64,000 nt of DNA from Paenibacillus sp. FSL W8-0426 (GCF_037969725.1 NZ_CP150203.1:5934501-5998500), one strand, 5' to 3'. Shown: positions 1-9,881, numbered from the stretch's first letter. Translations and numbers: made by a program. Notes: generated by a model not told the origin, from the letters alone.

Positions 1-947
1 GCATCGTACATATCAACCGGGAACTCGTCTGTATCCCAACCGATCAACAGGTCGCCTTGGTTCGCGTCCAGGGAACCGAGCATGCCGTTGATGCGTGCAA
101 CGCGGATTTCATGATCGAACGTATGGCCTGCCAGTGTAGCATGGTTCGCTTCAAGGTTCAGTTTGAAATGTTTGTCCAAACCGTATTTTTGCAGGAACGC
201 AATGGATGTTGCCGCATCAAAGTCGTATTGGTGTTTCGTTGGCTCTTTTGGTTTAGGCTCGATCAGGAATTGGGCGTCAAAGCCGATTTCCTTCGCGTAA
301 TCTACAGCCATGTGGAACATGCGGGCGATGTTGTCTTGCTCCAGCTGCATGTCTGTATTGAGCAATGTGTCGTATCCTTCACGACCGCCCCAGAATACGT
401 AGTTTTCCGCGCCAAGGCGTTTACCGACTTCCAGGCCTTTTTTGATTTGTGCCGCAGCGTGAGCGTACACGTCAGCGTTGCATGTGGAAGCCGCGCCGAA
501 CATGAAACGTGGGTTGGAGAACATGTTCGCCGTGTTCCAGAGCAGTTTCTTGCCGCTGGACTTCATGTGCTCTTCGAGCAAATCAACGATGGTGTCGATG
601 TTGCTGTAGAATTCGCGCAGCGTTGCGCCTTCCGGAGCGATATCCACATCATGGAAGCAGTAGTAAGGCAGGTTCATTTTTTCCATGAATTCGAAAGCCG
701 CTTCTACGCGAACTTTCGCTTTGTCCAGACCGGAATAGCTATCCCAGGAACGTACAGCTGTTTCTGCGCCGAACGGGTCGCTGCCGCCTGCAGTCAATGT
801 ATGCCAATATGCCATGCCGAAACGGAAATGCTCTTCCATCGTTTTGCCGGCTACAACTTCTTGAGGGTTATAGTGTTTAAACGCAAACGGGTTCGTGGAA
901 TCTTTGCCTTCAAATGCAATTTTATTAACGGATTCAAAATAGGCCAT
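1..947 (-). CDS. xylA: Xylose isomerase (partial, C-terminus beyond window)
   Basis: Cytoplasmic enzyme that converts D-xylose to D-xylulose, the entry step of xylose catabolism. About 315 N-terminal codons are visible. They include FHDVD near residues 98-102 with the ring-opening His, EPKPKEPT near residue 232 with metal-ligand Glu and Lys, and the NHATLAGH metal-site motif further on. The ATG at 947 follows a GAGGAGG Shine-Dalgarno sequence. The gene is divergent from a ROK regulator, the classic xylR-xylA pairing, and an inverted repeat overlaps its -35 region. The 3' end lies off the left edge, so what follows it (xylB would be usual) cannot be seen. Confidence 0.97.
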   Translation of the reverse strand, partial: MAYFESVNKIAFEGKDSTNPFAFKHYNPQEVVAGKTMEEHFRFGMAYWHTLTAGGSDPFGAETAVRSWDSYSGLDKAKVRVEAAFEFMEKMNLPYYCFHDVDIAPEGATLREFYSNIDTIVDLLEEHMKSSGKKLLWNTANMFSNPRFMFGAASTCNADVYAHAAAQIKKGLEVGKRLGAENYVFWGGREGYDTLLNTDMQLEQDNIARMFHMAVDYAKEIGFDAQFLIEPKPKEPTKHQYDFDAATSIAFLQKYGLDKHFKLNLEANHATLAGHTFDHEIRVARINGMLGSLDANQGDLLIGWDTDEFPVDMYD

Positions 948-992
948 GTAAAATGCCTCCTCGGTAGTTTTAAAGAAATCGTTTACACCGAT

Positions 993-1021
993 ATCCTACC
1001 ACATCGTATTCACTTTGTCTA
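993..1021 (-). promoter_or_regulatory. xylA promoter (TAGACA-17-TAGGAT)
   Basis: On the minus strand TAGACA (1016-1021) and TAGGAT (993-998) are separated by 17 bases, about 50 bases before the xylA start. The -35 hexamer overlaps the right end of the left operator arm, which suits repression by promoter occlusion. Confidence 0.65.
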
Positions 1022-1036
1022 TTGGTTAAACAAAGT
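1012..1036. promoter_or_regulatory. Putative XylR operator (xylO)
   Basis: Perfect 7-bp inverted repeat, ACTTTGT (1012-1018) and ACAAAGT (1030-1036), with an 11-bp spacer. It lies in the xylA-xylR intergenic region and overlaps the xylA -35. The layout and AT-rich arms resemble Bacillota xylO sites recognised by ROK-family XylR repressors; binding itself is inferred. Confidence 0.7.
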
Positions 1037-1071
1037 AAAAATAAAAATGTTTTTTCGTTGGAAGTTTGCGC

Positions 1072-1077
1072 TATAAT
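1072..1077 (+). promoter_or_regulatory. xylR -10 element (TATAAT)
   Basis: A consensus TATAAT lies 68 bases before the xylR start codon. The -35 at standard spacing is only a T-rich stretch, so the promoter is probably weak, as expected for a repressor gene. Confidence 0.45.
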
Positions 1078-1144
1078 AGTCGAATAGCTTGCGCTCGGAT
1101 GTTATGTTAACCCCTTTATCCAAAGAATAGGAGTGCCTTTACAT

Positions 1145-2311
1145 ATGAAAATTACCGGAGACCAGATGCTGGTCAAAAAAATAAACAAGTCCATCGTGCT
1201 GGACACGATTCGGCGGAATGCCCCTCTCTCCCGCGCCCGGGTATCCGAAGTGACAGGCCTTAACAAAGCAACGGTATCCAACCTCGTCGCTGAACTGATT
1301 CAGGATGAACTGGTGCAGGAAATCGGTCCCGGCGAGTCCAGCGGAGGCCGCAAACCATTAATGCTGTTATTTCGGGCTACCGCCGGATATGCCGTGGGCC
1401 TGGAATTGAGCGTCTCGCATTTGAAGGGTGTGCTTACCGATCTGGAAGGAAACGTCGTCGCCGAATCTACGGCGAAGCTGGAAGCCCATGATGTGCCTGC
1501 CGTCTTCGGTCAGCTGAAGCTGGCTGCATCGGAGCTGATTCAAGCTGCTCCCGCCTCGCCCCACGGCGTCATCGGGATCGGAATCGGCGTGCCGGGTATG
1601 GTCGACGAGGACGGCACCGTTCTGTTCGCGCCCAATCTTGGTTGGGAAGGCGTTCCGCTCCGTTCCATGCTGGAAGAAGCGTTCAACGTGCCGGTCACGA
1701 TCGACAACGAAGCCAATGCCGGCGCTCATGGCGAACTGAATTTCGGAGCGGGCGTCGGTGTGCGTCACCTGATCTATATCAGCGCAGGCATCGGGATCGG
1801 GTCAGGCATTATGGTCGATGGCGAACTATACAAAGGCGCTTGGGGATATGCTGGCGAAACCGGCCACATGTCCATCGAAGCGGAAGGCCGTGCCTGCTCT
1901 TGTGGAAACCGCGGTTGCTGGGAGCTATATGCTTCGGAAAAAGCCTACGATCACCCCGAGCAGAAACTTAACCTGCCTGCCCATACGACGCGAGAACTGA
2001 TCGAGTACGCCAAACTGGGGAACAGCTCCGTGCTGGCTCTCTATGAAGGAATCGGACGCAAGCTTGGCATCGGCATTACCAACATCGTCAACAGTTTCAA
2101 CCCGGAACGGATCATCATCGGCGGCCCGTTGTCCGAAGCCGGTCCCTGGATCGAATCTTCCTTGAAACAGGTGGTGGAGGAGCGCACGCTGCCGTACCAC
2201 CGCCGCAGCCTGCAAATCGAATGGGCCGGGCTTGGCAGCCGTTCGACCCGGATCGGAGCCGCGTATTCGGCAATATCCCAATTTTTAGGAAAAATAAAAG
2301 TGTCTGTGTAA
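1145..2311 (+). CDS. xylR: XylR-type ROK-family transcriptional repressor
   Basis: Repressor of xylose genes whose DNA binding is relieved by xylose. The protein is 388 aa. An N-terminal winged helix-turn-helix covers roughly residues 10-65, with NKATVSNLVAELI as recognition helix. A ROK sugar-kinase-like domain follows, with the GETGH signature and a zinc-binding CSCGNRGCWE motif. The ATG at 1145 is chosen because AGGAG lies 11 bases upstream; an in-frame GTG at 1133 overlaps that ribosome site. Divergence from xylA supports the specific XylR assignment over other ROK repressors such as NagC types. Confidence 0.93.
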   Translation: MKITGDQMLVKKINKSIVLDTIRRNAPLSRARVSEVTGLNKATVSNLVAELIQDELVQEIGPGESSGGRKPLMLLFRATAGYAVGLELSVSHLKGVLTDLEGNVVAESTAKLEAHDVPAVFGQLKLAASELIQAAPASPHGVIGIGIGVPGMVDEDGTVLFAPNLGWEGVPLRSMLEEAFNVPVTIDNEANAGAHGELNFGAGVGVRHLIYISAGIGIGSGIMVDGELYKGAWGYAGETGHMSIEAEGRACSCGNRGCWELYASEKAYDHPEQKLNLPAHTTRELIEYAKLGNSSVLALYEGIGRKLGIGITNIVNSFNPERIIIGGPLSEAGPWIESSLKQVVEERTLPYHRRSLQIEWAGLGSRSTRIGAAYSAISQFLGKIKVSV

Positions 2312-2456
2312 TACAGGATGAAAATTGACAACATTTCGCCCCATTTTCTCCCTTTTTGCCAGAGAATTAGACGAGTATAATGGGAATATGTGATTTTTGT
2401 CATGGCAACATCATCGTTGCTGTGTTATACCCCTAACGAAACGGAGTTGAACACCT

Positions 2457-2654
2457 GTGACCTACGTGGATACATCAGATATCTCGGCGCAAATGTTTGT
2501 CACCGTACTCCTGTTCCTGATCGTCATCGCGCCTCTGTTCAGCCTTGGCATCCTGCGCTTGTTCCAGAGCAAAAAGAAGGCTGGTTTCATGTACATGCTG
2601 TCAGGCGTAGCGGTATACGTTGTGTTTCAGACCTTTATGAGCGTTGTATTTTAG
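2457..2654 (+). CDS. Small two-helix membrane protein, function unknown
   Basis: 65-residue protein with a GTG start and a GGAG ribosome site 10 bases upstream. Two hydrophobic segments (about residues 13-34 and 43-62) flank a short basic loop FQSKKKAG, predicting two membrane helices with a cytoplasmic loop. A TATAAT lies at 2376-2381 with TTGCCA 14 bases before it, a poorly spaced promoter candidate. It ends just before a perfect palindromic terminator. I do not recognise the family; compact size, ribosome site and flanking signals argue that it is real. Confidence 0.65.
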   Translation: MTYVDTSDISAQMFVTVLLFLIVIAPLFSLGILRLFQSKKKAGFMYMLSGVAVYVVFQTFMSVVF

Positions 2655-2686
2655 CCTTTGCAAGCGAACATCCCGTAATATACACA

Positions 2687-2716
2687 AAGAACCGTACCAT
2701 CGATGGTACGGTTCTT
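2687..2716. terminator. Perfect 30-bp palindrome, bidirectional terminator
   Basis: Self-complementary stretch with 15-bp arms centred on ATCGAT. It sits between the convergent ends of the small membrane protein gene and the glutaredoxin-like gene, so it can serve both strands. Trailing T runs are short. Confidence 0.65.
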
Positions 2717-2790
2717 CCATATACAAACGGCTCGCGCGGGCCGGAAAGTTTCATGGTTCGCTTGTCGATCCAATCCCGTTATGGGGAGGA

Positions 2791-3021
2791 TTAAGCGTCC
2801 AGCACTTTTGCGAATTGCGTTTTGTTCATGCCCAGGATGCGGTGCTCGCCGATCACTGTCAGAGGTACTGCACGCACGCCCATATCCCATACTTGTTGCG
2901 CGAATTCATCGTTGGTTTCGATGTTGCGCTCTTCGTAAGAGATGCCTTTCTCAGCCAAAAACGTTTTAACCGATTTGCAGTTCGGGCAGTTGGTCGATGT
3001 ATATACAATTACGTTTTCCAT
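2791..3021 (-). CDS. Glutaredoxin-like (NrdH/YruB-type) redoxin
   Basis: 76-aa single-domain thiol-disulfide oxidoreductase. A CPNC active site lies at residues 12-15 and a cis-proline motif AVPLTV at 51-56, the glutaredoxin/NrdH fold hallmarks. It lies immediately downstream of trxB on the same strand with an 86-bp gap containing a stem-loop. This suggests electrons flow from TrxB to this redoxin, as for NrdH proteins, though the substrate is unknown. GAGGTGA precedes the ATG. Confidence 0.88.
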   Translation of the reverse strand: MENVIVYTSTNCPNCKSVKTFLAEKGISYEERNIETNDEFAQQVWDMGVRAVPLTVIGEHRILGMNKTQFAKVLDA

Positions 3022-3070
3022 GTTCTCGTCACCTCATATTGTTTTTTGGGTTTTCAATGTGTATCCCATT

Positions 3071-3093
3071 GGAGACCGGTGTTACCGGCCTCC
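3071..3093 (-). other. Stem-loop between trxB and the redoxin gene
   Basis: Arms GGAGACCGG (3071-3079) and CCGGCCTCC (3085-3093) pair apart from one mismatch. In the minus transcript it lies just after the trxB stop with no T run, so it may be an mRNA-processing or partial-termination hairpin rather than a full terminator. Confidence 0.5.
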
Positions 3094-3107
3094 GAGGGGT
3101 TTTATCA

Positions 3108-4049
3108 TTATTTGGTTACTGCAGCGTGCTCCAGACTTTCAATAAATTTCTCCACGTCCATGGCTGCCATACATCCGCTGCCTGCTGCGGTGATCGCTTG
3201 TTTGTAACGAGTATCCTGCACGTCTCCGCAAGCGAATACACCCGGAATGTTCGTTTCGGAAGTGCCTGGAGTCGTCAGGATGTATCCATGATCATCCGTA
3301 GTCACTTGTCCATTAAGGAAACCGGTGTTAGGCGTATGGCCGATAGCCACGAACACGCCGCTCGCCGTAATGATTTCCTCTTCGCCTGTTTCGTTGTTGC
3401 GGACTTTCAATCCGGTCACACCCGCGTCTCCGGCAATGACCTCCAGTGGCGTGCGGTTCAATGCCCAGTCCACTTTTTCGTTGCTGCGTGCACGATCCTG
3501 CATGATTTTGGAAGCGCGCAGTTCGTCACGACGGTGTACCAACGTTACTTTGGACGCAAAACGTGTCAGGAAGTTCGCTTCCTCCAGCGCGGAGTCCCCG
3601 CCGCCGACAACGATGATTTCTTTGTTGCGGAAGAAGAATCCATCGCAAGTGGCACATGTGCTGACGCCGCGGCCCACGTTGTTTTCCTCGCCAGGAATGC
3701 CGAGATATTTCGCGGAAGCGCCTGTGGACAACACGACTGTTTCGGATACCAGTTCACCCATGCCTTCAACGGTCAGTTTGAATGGACGCTCGCTCAGGTC
3801 GATGCTGTTTACCCAGCCTGTGCGGAATTCCGCACCGAAGCGCTCTGCTTGTTTACGCATGTTGTCCATCAGTTCAGGTCCCATGATGCCTTCAGGGAAG
3901 CCCGGGAAGTTCTCCACTTCGGTTGTCGTTGTCAACTGGCCGCCTGGCTGCGGGCCTTCGATGACGAGTGGGTTCAGGTTGGCGCGTGCCAGGTAAATTG
4001 CTGCTGTCAGCCCCGCAGGGCCTGTTCCGATAATAATGGATTTATACAT
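3108..4049 (-). CDS. trxB: Thioredoxin reductase
   Basis: 313-aa FAD/NADPH flavoprotein that reduces thioredoxin in the cytoplasm. It has the N-terminal FAD-binding GTGPAG motif (residues 8-13), the redox-active CATC pair followed by DG near residues 135-140, the NADPH-binding GGGDSALEE motif soon after, and the C-terminal GVFACGD FAD motif. An in-frame extension to 4124 is rejected because GGGGAGG sits directly before the ATG at 4049. Length matches low-molecular-weight bacterial TrxB. Confidence 0.96.
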   Translation of the reverse strand: MYKSIIIGTGPAGLTAAIYLARANLNPLVIEGPQPGGQLTTTTEVENFPGFPEGIMGPELMDNMRKQAERFGAEFRTGWVNSIDLSERPFKLTVEGMGELVSETVVLSTGASAKYLGIPGEENNVGRGVSTCATCDGFFFRNKEIIVVGGGDSALEEANFLTRFASKVTLVHRRDELRASKIMQDRARSNEKVDWALNRTPLEVIAGDAGVTGLKVRNNETGEEEIITASGVFVAIGHTPNTGFLNGQVTTDDHGYILTTPGTSETNIPGVFACGDVQDTRYKQAITAAGSGCMAAMDVEKFIESLEHAAVTK

Positions 4050-4309
4050 GTATAGTTCCTCCCCTGTCTTCTGCAAAAAGGTCATGCTCCATAAGGCATC
4101 AAATGTAAATGACTCAGCATACACTAAAGCGGAAAGTCCACCGTCATGTCCACTAAACCGGCCTATAGGATAACCAATGCCCTATGCAGAAATGGAAATG
4201 TAATTTATAATCATTCTAATCTGTTGTTCATTATGATCTGTTTTCTGAAAGGTGTCAATGCTCGGCAGCGATTATGAAGAAGTCTTCATCAGGAGGGAAT
4301 AATGAAAGC

Positions 4310-5041
4310 ATGAACGATGCACTCATAGGCAGCATTATCTCGGCCATGTCCACGGGCCTTGGTGCCGTACCCATTTTGTTTATGCGCAAAGTCACGCACC
4401 GTCTGCGCGATATTTTGCTTGCATACGCGGCAGGCATCATGACCTCGGCTTCTATGTACAATCTCATTCCGGAAGCGCTTGGCCAATCGAACTTATTCGT
4501 ATTAACGCTTGGCGTATTGCTTGGCAGCATGGTGCTGTTAGTGTTGGAGATGAAGATCCCGCACGTCGATCTGGAAAATCCGGAGAAAATGCCTTTCAAG
4601 ATCGAAGCGAAGGCTTTCATGATCATCGCGGCCATCACGATGCACAATTTGCCGGAAGGCCTCTCGGTCGGCGTCAGTTACGCCAGCACGGATGGGAACC
4701 TCGGCAACTTGATCGCCTTTTCCATCGGTTTGCAGAATGCGCCGGAAGGGTTTCTGGTTGCCCTCTTTCTCGTAAACCAGAATATCGGGCGTTTCAAAGC
4801 CCTCGGCATCGCTACGTTAACCGGTGCGGTGGAGATTGTGACCAGCATGATCGGATACAGTCTCAGCAGCCTGGTTGCGGGCCTGGTTCCTTACGGTCTG
4901 GCGTTTGCGGCCGGCGCGATGATGTTCATCGTTTACAAGGAGCTCATTCCCGAAAGCCATGGCGATGGCAATGCCCGCGTTGCGACCGTCTCCTTTTTGC
5001 TCGGACTGATTACGATGATTGGATTGACCGAGTTGTTCTAA
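4310..5041 (+). CDS. ZIP-family divalent metal transporter (ZupT/GufA-like)
   Basis: 243-aa polytopic membrane protein predicted to import zinc or other divalent metals. The paired ZIP metal-site motifs HNLPEG (112-117) and QNAPEG (142-147) sit in consecutive helices, and a conserved glutamate motif KELIPESHG is in a later helix. An in-frame ATG at 4274 has no ribosome site; AGGAGGG at 4291-4297 favours 4310. A terminator follows. It converges with a metal-efflux ATPase, giving an import/export pair of metal genes. Confidence 0.9.
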   Translation: MNDALIGSIISAMSTGLGAVPILFMRKVTHRLRDILLAYAAGIMTSASMYNLIPEALGQSNLFVLTLGVLLGSMVLLVLEMKIPHVDLENPEKMPFKIEAKAFMIIAAITMHNLPEGLSVGVSYASTDGNLGNLIAFSIGLQNAPEGFLVALFLVNQNIGRFKALGIATLTGAVEIVTSMIGYSLSSLVAGLVPYGLAFAAGAMMFIVYKELIPESHGDGNARVATVSFLLGLITMIGLTELF

Positions 5042-5072
5042 GCAGGGGCGGAGAACCCCTGAACGTATGTTT

Positions 5073-5123
5073 AAGAACCCGGACGGACGGCGAACACGCC
5101 GCAGCCTTCCGGGTTCTTTTTTT
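5073..5123 (+). terminator. Rho-independent terminator after the ZIP transporter gene
   Basis: Arms AAGAACCCGGA (5073-5083) and TCCGGGTTCTT (5108-5118) followed by a T run to 5123. Confidence 0.9.
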
Positions 5124-5174
5124 GTTCACATATGAAGATTGCATGAAATAAATGGAGGTAAATCAAACCACCTC

Positions 5175-7121
5175 TCAACGCAGCAGGCGCAGCCCGTTCA
5201 AAATGACCAAAATGGTGCTGCCCTCATGCCCGACAACGCCAAACGGCAGTGCCACGTTCTGCAGAAAATTGGCTCCGATCAGAACCGCAATGACCGAAAT
5301 CGCAAAAGCCATGTTTTGTTTCATCGTGCGCTGCGCACGGCGCGATTGTCGGATCGCCCAGGCGATCTCCTCGATGTTGTCGTTCATCAGCACCACGTCG
5401 GCCACGTCCAGTGCCGTGCCGCTTCCCGACATGCCCATGCCCATACCAACCGTGGCCGCCGCCAATGCAGGGGCATCGTTAACGCCGTCCCCCACCATCA
5501 GCACTGCCCCGTAACGTTCACGAAGCTCCTTCACCTGTGCAACCTTGTCTTCGGGAAGCAAGCACGCATGGACATCGCATACCCCTGTCTCCCGTGCAAT
5601 GACCGCGGCCGTTTCAGGACGGTCCCCCGTCAGCATCACCACTCGGACACCCATCGCTTCAAGTTTGCGTACTGCGACGGCAGCCTGTGGCCGAACCTCA
5701 TCCCGCATGGCGATCAGACCCGCGGGTTGACCATCCGCATTCACCACGGATATCGTTTTTCCCTGCTGCTGCAGCCGGTGGATGGCATCCTTCCAACCGG
5801 AAAGATCCGGAAGGTCATTCGCCTCAAGTTTGCCTACGCTCCAGTTCACTCCATTTACGCAGCCCTCAATGCCTGAGCCAGTCAAAGCCTGCACCTGCCC
5901 GGCATCCGGCAAGGCTAGCCCTTCCATCATGGCATGATCTACAATCGCGCGCGCCAAGGGGTGCATCGACTGATTTTCGATCGCAGCCGCCGCTGCAAGC
6001 ACCTCATCACGTTCATAGCCATCCGCAATCAGCATATCCGTAACTTGCGGCGTCCCCATCGTCAGCGTACCTGTTTTGTCGAAAGCAACGACACGGGTTT
6101 GAGCCAGGTTTTCGACGTGTGCACCGCCCTTGAACAGAATGCCTCTGCGCGCACTGCTCGACATCGTTGATAACATGACGGGCATAATGGAGGATACCAA
6201 AGCGCAGGGCGATGCAACGACCAGGAAAACCATCGCTTTGTAAAACGCCTCTCCCCACGACCAGCCTAACAGGATCGGCGCCCCGCCAATGACCAGCAGC
6301 GTGGCCGCGACGACAACGCGGGCGTAGATTCCCTCAAAGCGTTCAATGAACCGTTGGGACGCCGGAACATCAGCCTGCGCTTCCTCTATCAATTTGATGA
6401 TTTTACCGAATACCGAGCCTTCTGCCGACCGGGTAACTTCTATATATAAGGCTCCTTCCCCGTTCACCGTACCCGCATACACTTCGTCTCCATGGGATTT
6501 ATCCACGGGCATCGGCTCCCCGGTAATGGATGCCTGATGTACGAACGAGCTTCCGCGGCAGACGACCCCATCCGCCGGAATAAGTTCGCCCGGCTTGACG
6601 AGCAGCAAGTCTCCCTGTTCAAGTTCATCAATGGTTACGCGGTTCAACTGACCGTCTTCCATGCGCAGAGCCGTCTCCGGTTTGAGTGCCAACAAGGATG
6701 AAATATCCTTGTGGCTGCGTTCCGTCGCGTAGCTTTCCAATGCACCGCTCAGGGCAAATATGAAGATGAGCATAGCCCCTTCGTTCCAATAACCAATCGC
6801 GGCCGCGCCAAGCGACGCAGCAATCATAAGCAAATTGACGTCCAAGTCCCGCTCCTTGACCAGTGTTTCTACGCCTTCCTTCGCTTTGGTCCATCCCCCC
6901 ATGACATAAGCCGCGATATATAAAACCACGGACAGCACGCTTGACCACGAGGATATTCCCCACGCGAAGAGCATTAACAACCCGCTGCCAAGTGCAGCCT
7001 GCATTTCCTTATTTCGAAGCATGGCCCGGAAGTTCGGCCGACGGCCCCGGTTCGGTCCGGTAGAATTTGCCGGTCTACGTTCGTTTGCTTTGGTTTGTAA
7101 AGGCTGATGTACAGCTTGCAT
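5175..7121 (-). CDS. P1B-4-type heavy-metal P-type ATPase (PfeT/ZosA/FrvA-like)
   Basis: 648-aa membrane pump that uses ATP to move a metal across the cytoplasmic membrane. DKTGTLT is the phosphorylation loop, SPC sits in the transport helix, MHPLA is the nucleotide-domain HP motif, GDGVNDAPAL is the hinge, and HEGST lies in the last helices. SPC with HEGST defines subgroup P1B-4, and there is no N-terminal CxxC metal-binding domain, as in Fe(II)-efflux PfeT/FrvA. A GTG at 7130 touches the ribosome site, so the ATG at 7121 is preferred. Fur-like boxes lie upstream. Co or Zn transport remains possible. Confidence 0.9.
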   Translation of the reverse strand: MQAVHQPLQTKANERRPANSTGPNRGRRPNFRAMLRNKEMQAALGSGLLMLFAWGISSWSSVLSVVLYIAAYVMGGWTKAKEGVETLVKERDLDVNLLMIAASLGAAAIGYWNEGAMLIFIFALSGALESYATERSHKDISSLLALKPETALRMEDGQLNRVTIDELEQGDLLLVKPGELIPADGVVCRGSSFVHQASITGEPMPVDKSHGDEVYAGTVNGEGALYIEVTRSAEGSVFGKIIKLIEEAQADVPASQRFIERFEGIYARVVVAATLLVIGGAPILLGWSWGEAFYKAMVFLVVASPCALVSSIMPVMLSTMSSSARRGILFKGGAHVENLAQTRVVAFDKTGTLTMGTPQVTDMLIADGYERDEVLAAAAAIENQSMHPLARAIVDHAMMEGLALPDAGQVQALTGSGIEGCVNGVNWSVGKLEANDLPDLSGWKDAIHRLQQQGKTISVVNADGQPAGLIAMRDEVRPQAAVAVRKLEAMGVRVVMLTGDRPETAAVIARETGVCDVHACLLPEDKVAQVKELRERYGAVLMVGDGVNDAPALAAATVGMGMGMSGSGTALDVADVVLMNDNIEEIAWAIRQSRRAQRTMKQNMAFAISVIAVLIGANFLQNVALPFGVVGHEGSTILVILNGLRLLR

Positions 7122-7162
7122 AAGGATCACGTTCCTTTCGTATGAAAAAATGTGTCGCCGTA

Positions 7163-7177
7163 TTGAGAATGAGAGCC
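7163..7177. promoter_or_regulatory. Weak Fur/PerR-like box
   Basis: TGAGAATGAGAGCCA matches the 7-1-7 Fur pattern TGATAATNATTATCA mainly in its left half. It is close to the ATPase start codon. Confidence 0.3.
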
Positions 7178-7242
7178 ATTGTTACTACCCCTAAAATGAC
7201 ACATGCTGCTGCGGGAATCCCGCAGCAGCATGCTGGTCAAAA

Positions 7243-7257
7243 TGAGAATGATAATCA
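7243..7257. promoter_or_regulatory. Fur-like box upstream of the metal ATPase
   Basis: TGAGAATGATAATCA matches the Bacillus Fur 7-1-7 consensus TGATAATNATTATCA at 13 of 15 positions counting the free centre. It lies about 120 bp before the ATPase start. Control by iron (Fur) or peroxide (PerR) is inferred. Confidence 0.5.
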
Positions 7258-7374
7258 TTTTTGTACTTATGCAATTATTTTTACTCAATACAACTTTTCT
7301 ATATTATATGCCTGATCTTCCCCATTTGTAAACGGGTCCCCATGCAAAAACTCCAACATCTGCCTGCGCAGACC

Positions 7375-7402
7375 AAAAACCGCCATCCAGCGGATGACGG
7401 TT
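7375..7402 (-). terminator. Terminator of the O-acetylhomoserine sulfhydrylase gene
   Basis: In the minus transcript, AACCGTCATCC and GGATGGCGGTT form a stem with a three-base loop, followed by a T run. Confidence 0.85.
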
Positions 7403-7474
7403 CCATATGCAAAAACGTTGAAGTTGCAAACACCATGCCAGCTTCATATCAAGGATTGCCCTGCGTTATCCCTG

Positions 7475-8851
<1,377 letters not shown>

Positions 8852-8887
8852 TCATATTCTCTCACAAGATGTGGCATTTGGAAAGAG

Positions 8888-8916
8888 ATATTTCCGATTT
8901 TTCCGATGAGAAATAT
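8888..8916. promoter_or_regulatory. Inverted repeat in the metY upstream region
   Basis: ATATTTC (8888-8894) and GAAATAT (8910-8916) flank a tandem TTCCGATTTTTCCGAT. It is a possible operator of the sulfhydrylase gene; the regulator is unknown. Confidence 0.3.
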
Positions 8917-8973
8917 ATTTTTTCAATTATTGACGCTACACATTGATCATGGACATACCATTCCATAGCTACC

Positions 8974-9002
8974 AAAAAAGCCTTTGCAGAAGCAAAGGCT
9001 TT
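8974..9002 (-). terminator. Terminator of the kdu operon
   Basis: In the minus transcript, AAAGCCTTTGC pairs with GCAAAGGCTTT across a short loop and a T run follows. Confidence 0.88.
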
Positions 9003-9035
9003 CGGTGGCTTCATATGGGCAACGAATCGGAACCA

Positions 9036-9881
9036 CTATACATGTACGCCGCCCCATACTTCCCGTAAATGCTTGGCAGCCGGAACGGCCTGCTCTGCCG
9101 TCACGCCCTCGAGGGAAATGTCGATGTGCGGCTTATAGGTTTTCAGCAATTCGAAGAACAAAGGATAATCCAGAATGCCTTCGCCAGGCACCGGATTGAA
9201 TTTTTCGCCTTGTGCATTGAAGGCCACGTCTTTGGCGTGGATCACGATAATGCGCTGATAGAGCGTCTCCATGACTTCTTTCAGAAATCCTGCCTGATCG
9301 GCTGCATGCTCCTGTTTAATCAGATTGCATGGGTCGAATAACATGCCAAGATTGGAAGACGGGATCTCCTCGAAAAGTCGAACCATATGCTCCCGCGTAT
9401 GCAGCGTGTGTGTGGATACAGGCTCGATCGCGGCATGCACGCCCCATTTCTCCGCTTCCTCAGTCAGTTCTTCCAACGTTGCTTTCAATATTCCCCACGC
9501 ATGCTCTTCATAATGATCGGGATGTGTGGTTTGGTACGTATCCAGACCCCCGGTCTCCGTAGCTACCATGCTGCAGCCGAAATCGCGCGCATAGCGCAAA
9601 TGCTCCTTGAAACGGTCAATGTCCGCTCTCCGGCGAACCGGATCGGGATCGATCGGGTTAATGTAACAGCCGAGAACCGCAATCTTGACGCCCCGCCGGT
9701 CGAATTGTTCCCCGATTTCGTTCGCCAGCCCCGGGCTCAGCTTGCCGTTAGCCGAATCAACGTCGGACAGCGCCTTGGCGAGCGCCAGCTGCACGGAGTT
9801 GAAGCCATGGTCCGCTACGGTTTGTGCAAGCTGCGCTGTCGGCAGCTTTCCGAACGTATGCGCAAGTATGCCGAGCTTCAT
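9036..9881 (-). CDS. Sugar phosphate isomerase/epimerase-like TIM-barrel protein
   Basis: 281-aa protein of the xylose-isomerase-like TIM-barrel (AP endonuclease 2) superfamily. Metal-site style motifs are visible: TETGG, IEPVSTHTLHT, LFDPCNL, VIHAKDV and SLEGV, the usual Glu/Asp/His ligand positions. It is the last gene of the kduI-regulator-kduD operon, so it probably isomerises an intermediate of uronate or pectin-derived sugar breakdown; the exact substrate is not evident. The ATG at 9881 is preceded by GAGGAGG, so an upstream in-frame start at 9917 is rejected. Confidence 0.82.
   Translation of the reverse strand: MKLGILAHTFGKLPTAQLAQTVADHGFNSVQLALAKALSDVDSANGKLSPGLANEIGEQFDRRGVKIAVLGCYINPIDPDPVRRRADIDRFKEHLRYARDFGCSMVATETGGLDTYQTTHPDHYEEHAWGILKATLEELTEEAEKWGVHAAIEPVSTHTLHTREHMVRLFEEIPSSNLGMLFDPCNLIKQEHAADQAGFLKEVMETLYQRIIVIHAKDVAFNAQGEKFNPVPGEGILDYPLFFELLKTYKPHIDISLEGVTAEQAVPAAKHLREVWGGVHV

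Larger units (their letters stand above)
7122..7474. other. Intergenic region: metal-ATPase promoter region and metY terminator
   Basis: 353 bp without a gene. It holds two Fur-like boxes, a 31-base near-perfect palindrome (CATGCTGCTGCGGGA, one base, then its complement; 7202-7232) and the terminator of the sulfhydrylase gene. No open frame with a ribosome site is seen. Confidence 0.6.

Noticed and set aside
57..1076. Long open frame on the plus strand opposite xylA
   Set aside because: It is antisense to an unmistakable xylose isomerase, has no ribosome site and no recognisable domain.
7202..7232. Palindrome as an intrinsic terminator
   Set aside because: No T run follows on either strand and the centre is only one base. 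I kept it as an unexplained element.
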